Below are positions 1 to 9,042 of a stretch of 64,000 nt of DNA, in pieces. The notes beneath the pieces are model-generated. The model saw only the letters and a list, made by a program, of their open reading frames with translations. It searched no databases and was not told the DNA's origin. Origin of the DNA: Acidobacteriota bacterium (GTDB lineage Bacteria; Acidobacteriota; Vicinamibacteria; Vicinamibacterales; UBA2999); NCBI GenBank assembly GCA_018000455.1, contig JAGNJW010000003.1, positions 124,001 to 188,000 of the forward strand, read 5' to 3'. Within the stretch, counting starts at the first letter, position 1, and every line of letters starts with the position of its first letter. The position numbers and the translations under genes are program-made.

Positions 1-2726
1 GCGAAGGTGCCGGCGACCAGCTGAGACGTCGACGGCGCCGGAGCACCGTCCTCGAACGTCAGCGTGAGGTTCGAGACGTCGCCGCCGCCGCCGACGTCCG
101 ACATGAACATCGCGCGCTGCCCGCCCGGTGCGACGAGCAGCATGTCGAGGTCGCTCGGGAAGGTGTGCGTCAGTCCGTTGAGCCTGACACTGAGGCTGGT
201 GATCGTGCCGGTCAGGCCCGCGAGGTTCAGCGTGGCCGGATACGGCCCCGCTGGTCCCGACGTCGTGCCGGGTGCGCCGGCTGGCAGGCTGATCGGACCC
301 GACGACGTGCCGACGGGGGAGCCGGTGGCTGCCGTAGCCGTGCCGTTGGCGGTGGCATACGACACGGTCGACGTGCCGCTCGGATTCGCCAGCGACACCG
401 TGAAGGCGAACGTCTTGGTGCCGGCGTTACCCTCGGTGGCCGACACGTCGTTGATGGTGAAGGTCGGCACCGGGTCGCTAGGCCGCAGGTAGTTCTCGAC
501 GACCCGAGCGTTGTTGGACCCGGTGCCCTGATCGAGGATCTGGGCCAGCACGCCCAGCCCGCGCGTGGCGAACCCGGCCCAGATGTCGTCGACGTCGGCC
601 TGCGTGCCGCCGCCGGCGTTGGCGGCGGCGACGATCGAGTCGCGTGCCGTCAGGAAGGTCGGGCCCACCGGGTCGCCCTTCATGCCGTCGGTCACGAACT
701 GCAGGATGCGCCGGTTGCCTTCGGTGAAGCCCAGCCGGGTGATGAAGCGGGCGCGGACTTCGAGCAGCATCATGGCCCAGATCTGTCCGGCCTCGTGCAC
801 CTGGTCACGAGCCGTCGTCGTCGGGAACGCCGGGTTCTGCGGGAAGGCACCGTCTGTGAGGTCGGCCTGTGTGCTGTCGATGTCGGCGAAGGTCATCGGG
901 TTGTGCGGCCGGCCGTTGGCGCCGAGGGTGGTCTTGACCGCGTAAGGGAAGCGGCGGATGCCGTAGTAGTAGTTCTCGACGCCAGCCGCGAGCTCGTCGG
1001 TGGCCCAGCCCCCCGTCGTGTAGAGGCCGCCGACGGGCTCGGACGCATCGCTGAGCAGCGCCCGCGCGTAGAAGTCCGACCAGCCTTCGCCCAGGCCGCG
1101 CGACATGTTGGTCGTGAGACCGGCGGCGTTGGCGTGCAGGCGGTTCGACAGGCCGTGCGTCAGTTCGTGCAGCATGACGTCGGTGTCGAGGCCGCCGCCG
1201 CGGTCGGGCGTCGGCCCGGTCCAGAGGTACATCTGCATGCGGCCGCGGCCGCCGTCAGCCGGGGTCGCGAAGTTGGCGTTGTTGGTGCCCGAGCTGTCCT
1301 GGGTCTCGGCGCTGACGCGGTCGAGGCCGGTGCCGCCGCGTCCGAAGTTGTCGTTCTGGAAGTTGAAGAACTGCTCGGTGAAGCCGAGTCGATAGGTCTC
1401 GTCGTGATAGCGGTTGACCCAATAGAACATGTTGGTCACTTCGCCGCGCTGGTAGTTGAGGGTGAGCGGATCGTCACCGGGGGCCGGGCTGCCGGGGCCT
1501 GGGTTGTAAGCGAAGTTGAAGACGCGGTTGGTGCCGGCTACCGGCGCATCGACACCGTTCGTGCCGTCGCGGTCGATGCCGGCCTCGACGTTGTTGCCAT
1601 CGGTGTGACCGTTGACGCCGTTGGTGTTGTCGGTGATCCAGCCCAGGTTGTTGAAGGTGTACGGCGCCTCGTTGCCGATGCGCGTCACGTTCACCCGGGG
1701 CACGACGGGAGCCACGTAGTTCATGCCCGGCAGCGCCGGCGACGGCGAGGCTGGCGCCGGACTGTCGCTCGTGTAGACGTTGTAGGTCGCGGCCTGGGTC
1801 TGGAACTCGGTGAGATTCTTGCGGAAGATGACGGTGCCGGTCCCGGCATCGACGACCGTGAGGAAGCCGAGCGGGTCGCCGAAGACCTCCGTGGCCCAGG
1901 CCAGGCGGGCCACGCCGTGCGCCAGCGGGAAGTACACCAGCCAGGCCCGCGGTTCGTCGCCCATCGCGCCGCGCTCGAAGACGATCTTGTCGCCCTGCCG
2001 CTCGCGTTCGACGGGATTTCCAGCCACCGCCAGGTTGACGCTGGCGGCGGCGATCGCGACCGCGTCAGCTGCCGACAGCGCCGGCGACGACACCAGCGCG
2101 CCATCGATGCCGGTAGCGACGAGGCCGTTGGTGCGGGCCAGCTCGCCCTTGGCGGTGAAGGCGCCGCGGATGTGTCCCTGGAACACCGGAATGCCGTTGA
2201 GGCGCTGTTCGAGCTCGACCCAGGCCATGTTGCCGGCCGGGTTCATGGCATCGGCGACGACGACGAGTTCGTCGGCTTGAGTCGCGTCGAGGCCGTAGGC
2301 CGCGGCATGCGCCTGCAGGAACCCGCGCAGCGTCGCGACGCGATCGTCGCCCGGTGCCGTCAGGAACGGGGTGCCGGGCATCGCGCTCACGACATCGGCT
2401 CCGCCGAGCAGGTTGGTCTGCACCTGAATCCCCGGGAACGCCGTTCGCAGCGTCGCCACGGCCGAGCGGCCTCCGGCCAGCGCATCGGCCGCGGACGCCG
2501 ACGGCGTAGCGACGGCCGCCATGTAGCTGGCCAGGCCGTTGTCGCTCGCCAGCCGCGGGTCACCCTTGTAAGTGCGAATGTCGAAGTTCGGGTACGGGTC
2601 CGACGGCGACGTGACGGCGGGTGCCTGTGGCTGTGTGCGGCCGGTGACCGTAGCGATCATGACCACGGCAGCCAGCAGCGCCAAGTGGACGTGGCGACGA
2701 CGGGCGGCGGGAACGGGGCGAAGCAT
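1..2726 (-). CDS. Fungalysin-type (M36) secreted zinc metallopeptidase, 3' end outside window
   Basis: The minus strand is open from an ATG at 2726, preceded by a GAGGAGG ribosome site, to the window edge, giving at least 908 residues. A signal peptide is followed by a propeptide-like region. The catalytic domain shows HELTH at residues 520-524 and EGWSD with Glu547, so H520, H524 and E547 are the expected zinc ligands and E521 the general base of the gluzincin fold. After the protease domain the chain resembles a Calx-beta-like segment (about residues 730-800), then a proprotein-convertase P-domain-like beta region, both common C-terminal extensions of bacterial M36 enzymes. It should be exported and degrade extracellular protein. 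The stop codon is outside the window. It lies 14 bp behind the small lipoprotein gene and is probably co-transcribed with it. Confidence 0.9.
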   Translation of the reverse strand, partial: MLRPVPAARRRHVHLALLAAVVMIATVTGRTQPQAPAVTSPSDPYPNFDIRTYKGDPRLASDNGLASYMAAVATPSASAADALAGGRSAVATLRTAFPGIQVQTNLLGGADVVSAMPGTPFLTAPGDDRVATLRGFLQAHAAAYGLDATQADELVVVADAMNPAGNMAWVELEQRLNGIPVFQGHIRGAFTAKGELARTNGLVATGIDGALVSSPALSAADAVAIAAASVNLAVAGNPVERERQGDKIVFERGAMGDEPRAWLVYFPLAHGVARLAWATEVFGDPLGFLTVVDAGTGTVIFRKNLTEFQTQAATYNVYTSDSPAPASPSPALPGMNYVAPVVPRVNVTRIGNEAPYTFNNLGWITDNTNGVNGHTDGNNVEAGIDRDGTNGVDAPVAGTNRVFNFAYNPGPGSPAPGDDPLTLNYQRGEVTNMFYWVNRYHDETYRLGFTEQFFNFQNDNFGRGGTGLDRVSAETQDSSGTNNANFATPADGGRGRMQMYLWTGPTPDRGGGLDTDVMLHELTHGLSNRLHANAAGLTTNMSRGLGEGWSDFYARALLSDASEPVGGLYTTGGWATDELAAGVENYYYGIRRFPYAVKTTLGANGRPHNPMTFADIDSTQADLTDGAFPQNPAFPTTTARDQVHEAGQIWAMMLLEVRARFITRLGFTEGNRRILQFVTDGMKGDPVGPTFLTARDSIVAAANAGGGTQADVDDIWAGFATRGLGVLAQILDQGTGSNNARVVENYLRPSDPVPTFTINDVSATEGNAGTKTFAFTVSLANPSGTSTVSYATANGTATAATGSPVGTSSGPISLPAGAPGTTSGPAGPYPATLNLAGLTGTITSLSVRLNGLTHTFPSDLDMLLVAPGGQRAMFMSDVGGGGDVSNLTLTFEDGAPAPSTSQLVAGTF

Positions 2727-2740
2727 TGAACCTCCTCAAG

Positions 2741-3193
2741 CTACTTGGTGACAGAGATCGCGACGACGTACTGCTCGCGATTGATGGATTGGCCGGCTCG
2801 TGGTTCCGGATCGAGGCGCACCAGACGCAACCGCAGGCCACCAGCGGTGGCCGAGTGGGAACTGGCGTCCGACACGTGCAGGGCGAGGTGCTCGGCCGGG
2901 CCGGCAGCCGGCTGCACCCGGAGCGTCACGGTGGCATCGCCGGCCCAGACGCAGTCGGCGTCGGCCGGGCAACGGGAGTCGTCCGAGACGTTCTCGACCG
3001 TCACGACCGTGCGGGTGCCGGGCGCCGTGAACGACTCTCCGATGCGCAGCGTCGTGACCGCCTCCTGGCCATCTGGCCCCGTCGGCGCGCTCGCCGCGTC
3101 ATGCGGCCTCGGCGCAGGGGTGCACGCCGCAAGCGCCGTCGGCGCGAGGGTCAGGATCAGCAGAATAATCAAGGCGGGACTTGCCTTTAGCAA
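2741..3193 (-). CDS. Small lipoprotein with CPxDxxCVWAG motif
   Basis: The reading frame is open further upstream, but the signal peptide begins at a TTG codon at 3193 (LLKASPALIILL...), followed by a lipobox ending ALAAC, so TTG is taken as the start; a weak AAAAGG lies about 12 bases upstream. The mature part is about 120 residues with a beta-rich pattern and the segment SRCPADADCVWAGDA, whose two cysteines recur in a family of small bacterial envelope lipoproteins of unknown role. It should be anchored to a membrane by its acylated cysteine. The stop is only 14 bp before the M36 peptidase start. No biochemical function can be assigned. Confidence 0.65.
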   Translation of the reverse strand: MLKASPALIILLILTLAPTALAACTPAPRPHDAASAPTGPDGQEAVTTLRIGESFTAPGTRTVVTVENVSDDSRCPADADCVWAGDATVTLRVQPAAGPAEHLALHVSDASSHSATAGGLRLRLVRLDPEPRAGQSINREQYVVAISVTK

Positions 3194-3439
3194 CCCTATG
3201 ACGGCCTTTTGCCGGCAGATGGTCAGTGGTTGGGAAGCGGGGCGCACGCGAGGGGGCTCGCTTCCAGATAGCGCCAAACACCGCCGTACACGGTCAAACA
3301 CGCCCGGTGAGGTGGGAAGAGAAGAGGCGGAACGGGTCGCCGGACCAACAGGCATTGCCTGCTCACAAGGCAAGTACGCCGCCAACACAGACGGCCCGGC
3401 CGCCATTTGCCCCAGCCCCGGCCCCCTTGTCAGGCCGGG

Positions 3440-4549
3440 TCAGAGCCCCGCTCGCGTCTCGTCGGCCATGAACTGCACGACTTTGCTGAGATCGCCGTCG
3501 GCGCGCTCGAACACTCGCAGTTGGCGATCGGCGCCGGTGCCGTGCTCCATGATCCAGCGAACGTGCTCGATCTCGCGCCGGCTGCCGAGTTCGTCGACGG
3601 CCTCGTCGACCATCTGCAGGTATTCCTCGAGCAACTGCCGTGCGGGCACTTCGGTCTCGCGGCCGAAGTCGATGAGCGAGCCCTCGATGCCGTAGCGCGA
3701 GGCGCGCCACTTGTTCTCCATGATGAGGGCACGGCTGTAAGGACGCCAGGCCTGGTTCTTCTCGTGCAGCTTCCACAGTGTGTAGACCGTGGCCTGGATG
3801 AGCGCCGCGATTCCGAGCGTCTCGTCGACGCGCATCGGCAGGTCGCAGATGCGGATCTCGATGGTCGGGAAGAACGGGTGCGGGCGCACGTCCCACCAGA
3901 TCTTCTTGGCGTTGTCGATGCAGTTGGTGCGGATGAGCAGGTTGACGAAGCCCTCGTAGTCGGCCCAGCTGTTGAACGTATCGGGGATGTTGGTGCGCGG
4001 GAACTTGTCGAACACCTTGCAGCGGTACGACTTGAGGCCGGTGTTCATGCCGAGCCAGAAGGGCGAGTTGGCCGACAACGCCAGCAGGTGCGGCAGGAAA
4101 TAGCGCACCTGATTCATCAGGTGGATCGCGGTCTCGCGATCCTCGATGCCCACGTGCACGTGCAGCCCGAAGATGAGATTCGAGCGCGCCACGAGCTGCA
4201 TGTCCTGGACGACCTGCAAGTAGCGCTCGTCGGGTGAGATGTCCTGCACGCGCCAGTCGGCGAACGGGTGGGTGGCGCCGGCCACGAGCGACAGGCCGTG
4301 CTGTTCGGCCAGGCCCACCATATGCCGGCGCAGACCCACCAGGTCTTCGCGCGCCTCGGTCATGTCGCGGCACACACCGGTGCCCACTTCCACCACCGCC
4401 TGGTGCATCTCCGACTTGACTTTCTCTTTCATCACCCGCTTGCCCATCGTCATGAGCTCGGTCTGGATGTGCGAGCGGAGGTCGAAGGTCTGGGGGTCGA
4501 TCGTCTGGTATTCCTCTTCGATACCGATCGAGAACGAGGGACGTGTCAC
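3440..4549 (-). CDS. Carboxylate-amine ligase, glutamate-cysteine ligase type 2 (YbdK-like)
   Basis: 369 residues from GTG at 4549. The N-terminal FSIGIEEEYQTIDP is the hallmark of the GCS2/YbdK family, whose members make gamma-glutamyl bonds from glutamate, an amine substrate and ATP. Further family positions are visible: GLHVHVGI, SANSPFWLG, the PHPFFPTIEIRICD segment and the C-terminal ENKWRASRYG. The length is normal (about 370). The GTG overlaps the TGA of the upstream ATP-grasp gene by four bases (GTGA), so the frame that continues upstream to 4960 belongs to the other gene and translation is coupled. Family members are often annotated as weak glutamate-cysteine ligases; the true amine substrate here is unknown. 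Confidence 0.88.
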   Translation of the reverse strand: MTRPSFSIGIEEEYQTIDPQTFDLRSHIQTELMTMGKRVMKEKVKSEMHQAVVEVGTGVCRDMTEAREDLVGLRRHMVGLAEQHGLSLVAGATHPFADWRVQDISPDERYLQVVQDMQLVARSNLIFGLHVHVGIEDRETAIHLMNQVRYFLPHLLALSANSPFWLGMNTGLKSYRCKVFDKFPRTNIPDTFNSWADYEGFVNLLIRTNCIDNAKKIWWDVRPHPFFPTIEIRICDLPMRVDETLGIAALIQATVYTLWKLHEKNQAWRPYSRALIMENKWRASRYGIEGSLIDFGRETEVPARQLLEEYLQMVDEAVDELGSRREIEHVRWIMEHGTGADRQLRVFERADGDLSKVVQFMADETRAGL

Positions 4550-5481
4550 TTCTGGCCCCGCAACATCGCCGACCAGCGGTACTCGGGCGGGGCCGGCGGC
4601 TCCTGCGCCCTCTTCACCGCGAACGACGCCACCGCGTCCACGATCCACTCGAAGTTGTCGGGGCCCACCGAATGCGGGTCGGCATCGGGTGCAGGGTTCA
4701 TGAAGTCGATGGCGTAGGGCACGCCGTCTTCCACCGCGAATTCCACGGTATTGAGGTCGTAGCCGAGGGCGCGGCAGAGCGTGATGGAGTCGGCCGTCAC
4801 GCGCTCGATGAGCGCCGGCGGATAGGCGGGCGGGTGCTTCAGATAGCGATCGTGGAAGGGCATGCGCGGGTCGTACGGCATCACGTGCACGTGCTCTTGA
4901 CCGACAACGTAGCAGCGGAAGTAATCGCTGAAGTTGACCGCCTTCTGCAACGTCATGCACAGCGTGCGCGTCTGGTCGTAACTCTGGAAGAAGTCTTCGC
5001 GCGACTTCACCTGGAAGACGTCGCGCCAGCCGCCGCCGTCGAAGGGTTTGAGGAACGCCGGGAAGCCGATGTACTCGAACACCTCATCCCAGTTGAGGGG
5101 GAACATCAGGTTGCGCATCGAGCGGTCGGTCGTGCCCGGCGGATGTTCCTTGTGCGGCAGCACCACCGTGCGCGGCACCGCCACGCCGAGGCGGGCGGCC
5201 AGGGCGTAGTTGAAGAACTTGTCGTCGGCGCTGCCCCAGAACGGATTGCTGATGACGTAGGCGCCCTCGAGTGCGGCGACCTTCAGCCACGCCCGGTAGA
5301 ACGGAATGTCGTGCGAGATGCGGTCGACGATGACGCTGTAGGGGCACGGCCCCTCCATCTTGACGCCGCCGATCTGGACGAACTCGGCGGTGACCCCGGG
5401 AACGCCCATGGCGTTGATGCGCTCGACGAGCGCTCCGGGGAAGACATTCTCCATGCCGAACAGGACGCCGATGGTGGCCAT
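4546..5481 (-). CDS. ATP-grasp ligase coupled to the GCS2-like enzyme
   Basis: 311 residues from ATG at 5481 (MATIGVLFG), with a GGAG about 11 bases upstream. The chain has an N-terminal pre-ATP-grasp Rossmann-like part, then the ATP-grasp core: the lysine of FLKPFDGGGWRDV binds nucleotide, and VEFAVEDGVPYAIDFMNPAPD carries the acidic metal ligands and the Asn. It resembles RimK / glutathione-synthetase type ligases, which join a carboxylate to an amine through an acyl phosphate. The four-base overlap with the next gene implies that the two enzymes act in one short peptide-bond-forming pathway. A glutathione-like or gamma-glutamyl product is an inference. Confidence 0.8.
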   Translation of the reverse strand: MATIGVLFGMENVFPGALVERINAMGVPGVTAEFVQIGGVKMEGPCPYSVIVDRISHDIPFYRAWLKVAALEGAYVISNPFWGSADDKFFNYALAARLGVAVPRTVVLPHKEHPPGTTDRSMRNLMFPLNWDEVFEYIGFPAFLKPFDGGGWRDVFQVKSREDFFQSYDQTRTLCMTLQKAVNFSDYFRCYVVGQEHVHVMPYDPRMPFHDRYLKHPPAYPPALIERVTADSITLCRALGYDLNTVEFAVEDGVPYAIDFMNPAPDADPHSVGPDNFEWIVDAVASFAVKRAQEPPAPPEYRWSAMLRGQK

Positions 5482-5527
5482 GGGTTGGGATGCTCCGGGG
5501 CCCCAGCTTAGCCGATCCGCGCGGGCG

Positions 5528-8246
5528 TCAGCGGTCGGAGAAGGTCGGCAGCACGTAGTCGCGGTACTTCCTCGCCTCGGCGGGGCGCTGCAGTGCCTCG
5601 TAGAGGCGCACGAGGCGATCGCGCACTTGAACGCGCCGGCCGCCGGTCGGCCGCCGGCTGGCCATCGTGCCCTCGAACCCGGCCACCAGCAGCGGCTCGG
5701 CCTCGGCCAGCGCTCCTCGTTCGAGGAGACGCTCACCGAGGTCACGCTGGGTGGCGGCCACTTGAAAGTGCGTGGCCGGCACCGACCGCCCCAGCACGTC
5801 GAGCTTGTCGCGCAGGCGGGCTTCGGCTTCCGCCTGCCGGCCGGTGGCGACGAAGTGACGCGCCAGATGGTCGAGCGTGAGGGCCTGTAGATACTCGTCA
5901 GGGCCGCGCTCGCGATGCAGCCGTGCCAGGCGCTCGACGAGCCAGGCCTCGAGCTGGTCGGGCTCTCGCGCGCCCATCAGACGCACGACCAGGTTCTCGG
6001 TCACGAACGACTGGAGGCCGGCTGGCATCGCCGAAGCCGCCTTCGCCGTGGCCAGCGCGCGCGGTGCGTCGCCTGCCGCCTCGTAGACCCTGGCCAGGGT
6101 CCGCATCGCACCGAAGTCGTCGTTGCCGGTCGCCTCGACGGCCCGCTCGGCCAGGGCCACGGCCTTTGCTGGTTGCCGCAGATTGACCGGCTCCACCTCG
6201 ATGAGGAAGTTGGCGTAGTCGTCGAGCAGCGACGGGTCGACATCGGGGCGGGCAATGGCCCGGTCGTAGCGAGCGGCGACCCCGCGACGAAGCGCGCGCG
6301 TCTCGTCGACGCGGCCGAGGTCGAGCAGCGCCTGGCCGATGTTGTCGGCCGACGCGATCGCGCGCGGGTGCAGTTCGCCAAGCGCCTTCGCGTCGCCGTC
6401 GGCGACGGTACGGTATAGCGGCAGCGATTCGGCAGCCTTGCCCGAGCGGCGCAGCGAGATGGCGACGTTGCGCATCGACATCATCGTGTCTGGATGCGTG
6501 GGCCCGAGCGCCCGCAGACGGATGTCGAGAGCGCGCCTAGACGCTTCGAGCGCCTGCGTGTCTCTGGTGGCGCGGTCGTAGGCCACGGCCAGATCGTTGA
6601 CCGCTTGCGCGGTGGCCGGGTGATCGGGGCCGTAGAGTTGCTCGTGGAGTTGCACCTGCGTCTCGGCCGCCTCCACGGCGCGCTCGTACTCGAGCATGGC
6701 GGTGAGCGCTCGCGCATGCTGCAGCCCGGCGGGCACCAACCGCGGATGTGTCGGACCGAAACGTTCGCTCAGCCATTGGAGTTGCTCACGCGCCAACGGC
6801 GCGGCGATTCGCGCCTTGCCGTTGTCGAGAAGCACTTCGATATAGGCCGAGCGCACTGCCGCCCGGGCGTCGAACGACACGCCCGTCCTGCTCGCGAGTT
6901 GTTCGGCCTCGGCGAGTGTGGTCTCGGCCACCGCCCCTTCACTCAAGGCATCGAGCACGCGCGCGTAGGTGGCGCGCGCGAGCAACGTCTCGGAGTCGGC
7001 GGAGCCGAGCGTGCGCTGGTAGGCCGCCAGCAGGTCCTCCGACTCGGGCCTGAGGTCCTTGACGGCGCCGGCTGCCAGCGCCACATCGAGCAGCAGCCGC
7101 CGGGCGCTCAGAACGACCGGGTCCTCTTTCCCTCTACCGACGCTCACGAGCCGGTACGCCTCGGCGGCATGCGCCCTGGCCTGGTCGTTCTGCCCGAGTG
7201 CCAGGTAGCTGCGGGCCAGTGTCTCGCGCACCTGGGCCTGCACGGCGGGCGAGTCCTTGAGCGAATAGCCGACGCTTCGCGAGGCGTTGCCCAGCACCTC
7301 GGCCACCGTCAACGCGCGTCCCTGCGTGCGTTCCGGTGTGGGCGCCGTGAGCAGTTCGTCGACGAGGAACGAGTTCACGGCCGCGGCTGCACCCTCGGCC
7401 GCAACCGCCCGGTCGCGCTCTGCGGCCGCGACGCGTGCCTGCGACAGCACGGCCACCACGCCAACCAGCGATGCCACCAGCACGCCGGCCGCCGCCGCCA
7501 CCGGCACCGGGTGACGCCGCACGTACTTGCGCACGGCGTAGATGCCGGTGCCCTGGCGGGCCGAGACCGGCCGGTTCTCCCGGTAGTTGTCGAGATCGCG
7601 GCCGAGGGCTTCCACCGTGGCGTAGCGATCGCGGGGATCCTTGCGCAAGGCCTTGAGCACGATGGCGTCGAGATCGCCAGCCAGTTGGCGCGCCAGCGGG
7701 CGCCTGGCGGCGGCGTCGACGGCCAATCCCTCGACGAACTCCATCACCAGGTAGGGCACGCCGTCGGGGGTCACGCCGCCGTCGAAGAGGCGGGCGATGT
7801 GCGGGTGATCGAGACGGGCCAGCGTTTCGCGTTCGCGGTCGAAGCGCCGCCGCGCCTCGGCGTTGTCGACCTGGCCGGTCGAGCACCTTGATTGCCACGC
7901 GCGGAGCGCCCTCCAGGCCATCGCGCACCCCGAGCAGCACGCGGCCCATGCCGCCGCGACCCAACTCGGCGAGCACGCGAAACGGGCCGACCGAATCCGG
8001 CACGGTGCTCGCGCCCGGGGCGTGACTGGTGAGCGCAGCGCGCACGAAGTTCGCGGCCGCCGGCGGCACGTCGGCCGCGCTCGCGTCGAGCAATCGCAGC
8101 ACCACGCTGGCCAGCTCGGCGTCGTCGCCGGCGCGTTGGCGGGCGTGCGTGCGTTGCTCGTCGGGCGGCAGCTCGAGCACGTCGTCGAGAATCCGTTCGG
8201 CCTCGGCCCATCGGGAGAGGAGCGGGTCGGTCATCGCGTCACCCAT
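5528..8246 (-). pseudogene. Ser/Thr protein kinase-TPR protein, frameshifted and lacking the catalytic core
   Basis: The 5' part (from ATG 8246, or ATG 8234 in frame) encodes a short helical region, the glycine loop [13 protein letters not shown] and the lysine motif VAIKVLD. Near 7875-7890 the frame shifts, and the kinase continues in another frame as [20 protein letters not shown] and [10 protein letters not shown]. That runs straight into [19 protein letters not shown], a segment that normally lies after the activation loop. The HRD catalytic loop, DFG and activation segment, about 130 residues, are missing. Then follow [15 protein letters not shown] with one membrane helix and a long TPR-rich C-terminus ending at 5528. 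In acidobacteria such kinases are encoded beside an ECF sigma gene, as here (37 bp away). As read it cannot be an active kinase; the TPR part could still be translated from an internal start. Confidence 0.8.
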
Positions 8247-8283
8247 CGAAACGTAAACCGGACCCTGCCGGGGCCACGGGGAA

Positions 8284-8862
8284 CTACTCAGCAGGAGCGA
8301 GCAGCGCGCCGAGCAGCATCTTCGCCTTTTGCCACTCGCGCTTCACCGTGCGGGCACTCAGGCCGAACGCCTCGCCGGCTTCATCGGTGGTGAGGCCCAG
8401 GAAGAAGCACGCCTCGACCACCTGCACGAGACGCGGGCTGGCAGCGCCCAGCGCGTCGAGCGCTTCGTGCACGGCCAGCACCGACTCGGCCGAGGCCTCG
8501 TTCGAAGCCGCTTTGTCGCCAAGAGTAGTCAGGCGGAAGCCCGAGCCCCGCTTGACGGCCCCCTCGCGCCGTGCGTGGTCGACCACGATCTGGCGGATGG
8601 CACGGGCGGCCACCGCGAAGAAGTGCTGGCGGTCGTTCCAGTCGGTGCGCGAGGAATCGACGAACTTCAGATACGCCTCGTGCACGAGCTCGGTGGCGTC
8701 GATCGACGGGCCCTGGCGCGCCCGCGCCAGCACCCGGAGGCGGTCGTAGACGGCTGCGAACAGGGCATCGAGCGCCGGCTGGCCGCCGTCACGCACCGCG
8801 ACGAGGTGGGCGGTGATGTCGTCCCTGGGAACGTCCTGTCCCGGCGATGTGGCGGTGGGCAC
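8284..8862 (-). CDS. ECF sigma factor of the acidobacterial kinase-linked type
   Basis: 192 residues from GTG at 8862, chosen because GAGGAG lies 4-9 bases upstream; the frame extends further but without family similarity. Region 2 is visible as LARARQGPSIDATELVHEAYLKF and the FFAVAARAIRQIVVDHAR stretch (core binding and -10 recognition). Region 4 is the helix-turn-helix LTTDEAGEAFGLSARTVKREW near the C-terminus, which reads the -35 element. This group is commonly adjacent to a Ser/Thr kinase-TPR gene, and the kinase gene begins 37 bp downstream in the same direction. No anti-sigma gene is adjacent, and the partner kinase is damaged. It would direct RNA polymerase to an unknown regulon. Confidence 0.88.
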   Translation of the reverse strand: MPTATSPGQDVPRDDITAHLVAVRDGGQPALDALFAAVYDRLRVLARARQGPSIDATELVHEAYLKFVDSSRTDWNDRQHFFAVAARAIRQIVVDHARREGAVKRGSGFRLTTLGDKAASNEASAESVLAVHEALDALGAASPRLVQVVEACFFLGLTTDEAGEAFGLSARTVKREWQKAKMLLGALLAPAE

Positions 8863-9042
8863 GCGACTCCTCGGTCGGGGCACCCCACGGGAAGGGCGCG
8901 ATCTCTGGCCGGGATTGTCCCACGACGGGTGGGCATCCCGAAACCGCGGACGGGGTCGTGTCCCCGCCGGTGTCTGGTTTCCGTTTGATGGTCGTGGCAC
9001 TCGCACGCCACGGCATGGTCGCGACAGCGACGAGGAGCAACA

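Noticed and set aside
165..2729. Long plus-strand open frame of 854 codons
   Set aside because: Arg/Gly/Val-rich shadow of the M36 peptidase on the opposite strand; the minus strand shows HELTH, a signal peptide and a ribosome site.
3355..3376. Possible terminator hairpin TTGCCT-loop-AGGCAA downstream of the GCS2-like gene
   Set aside because: Only a 6-bp stem without T-run, 65 bp past the stop; too weak to list.
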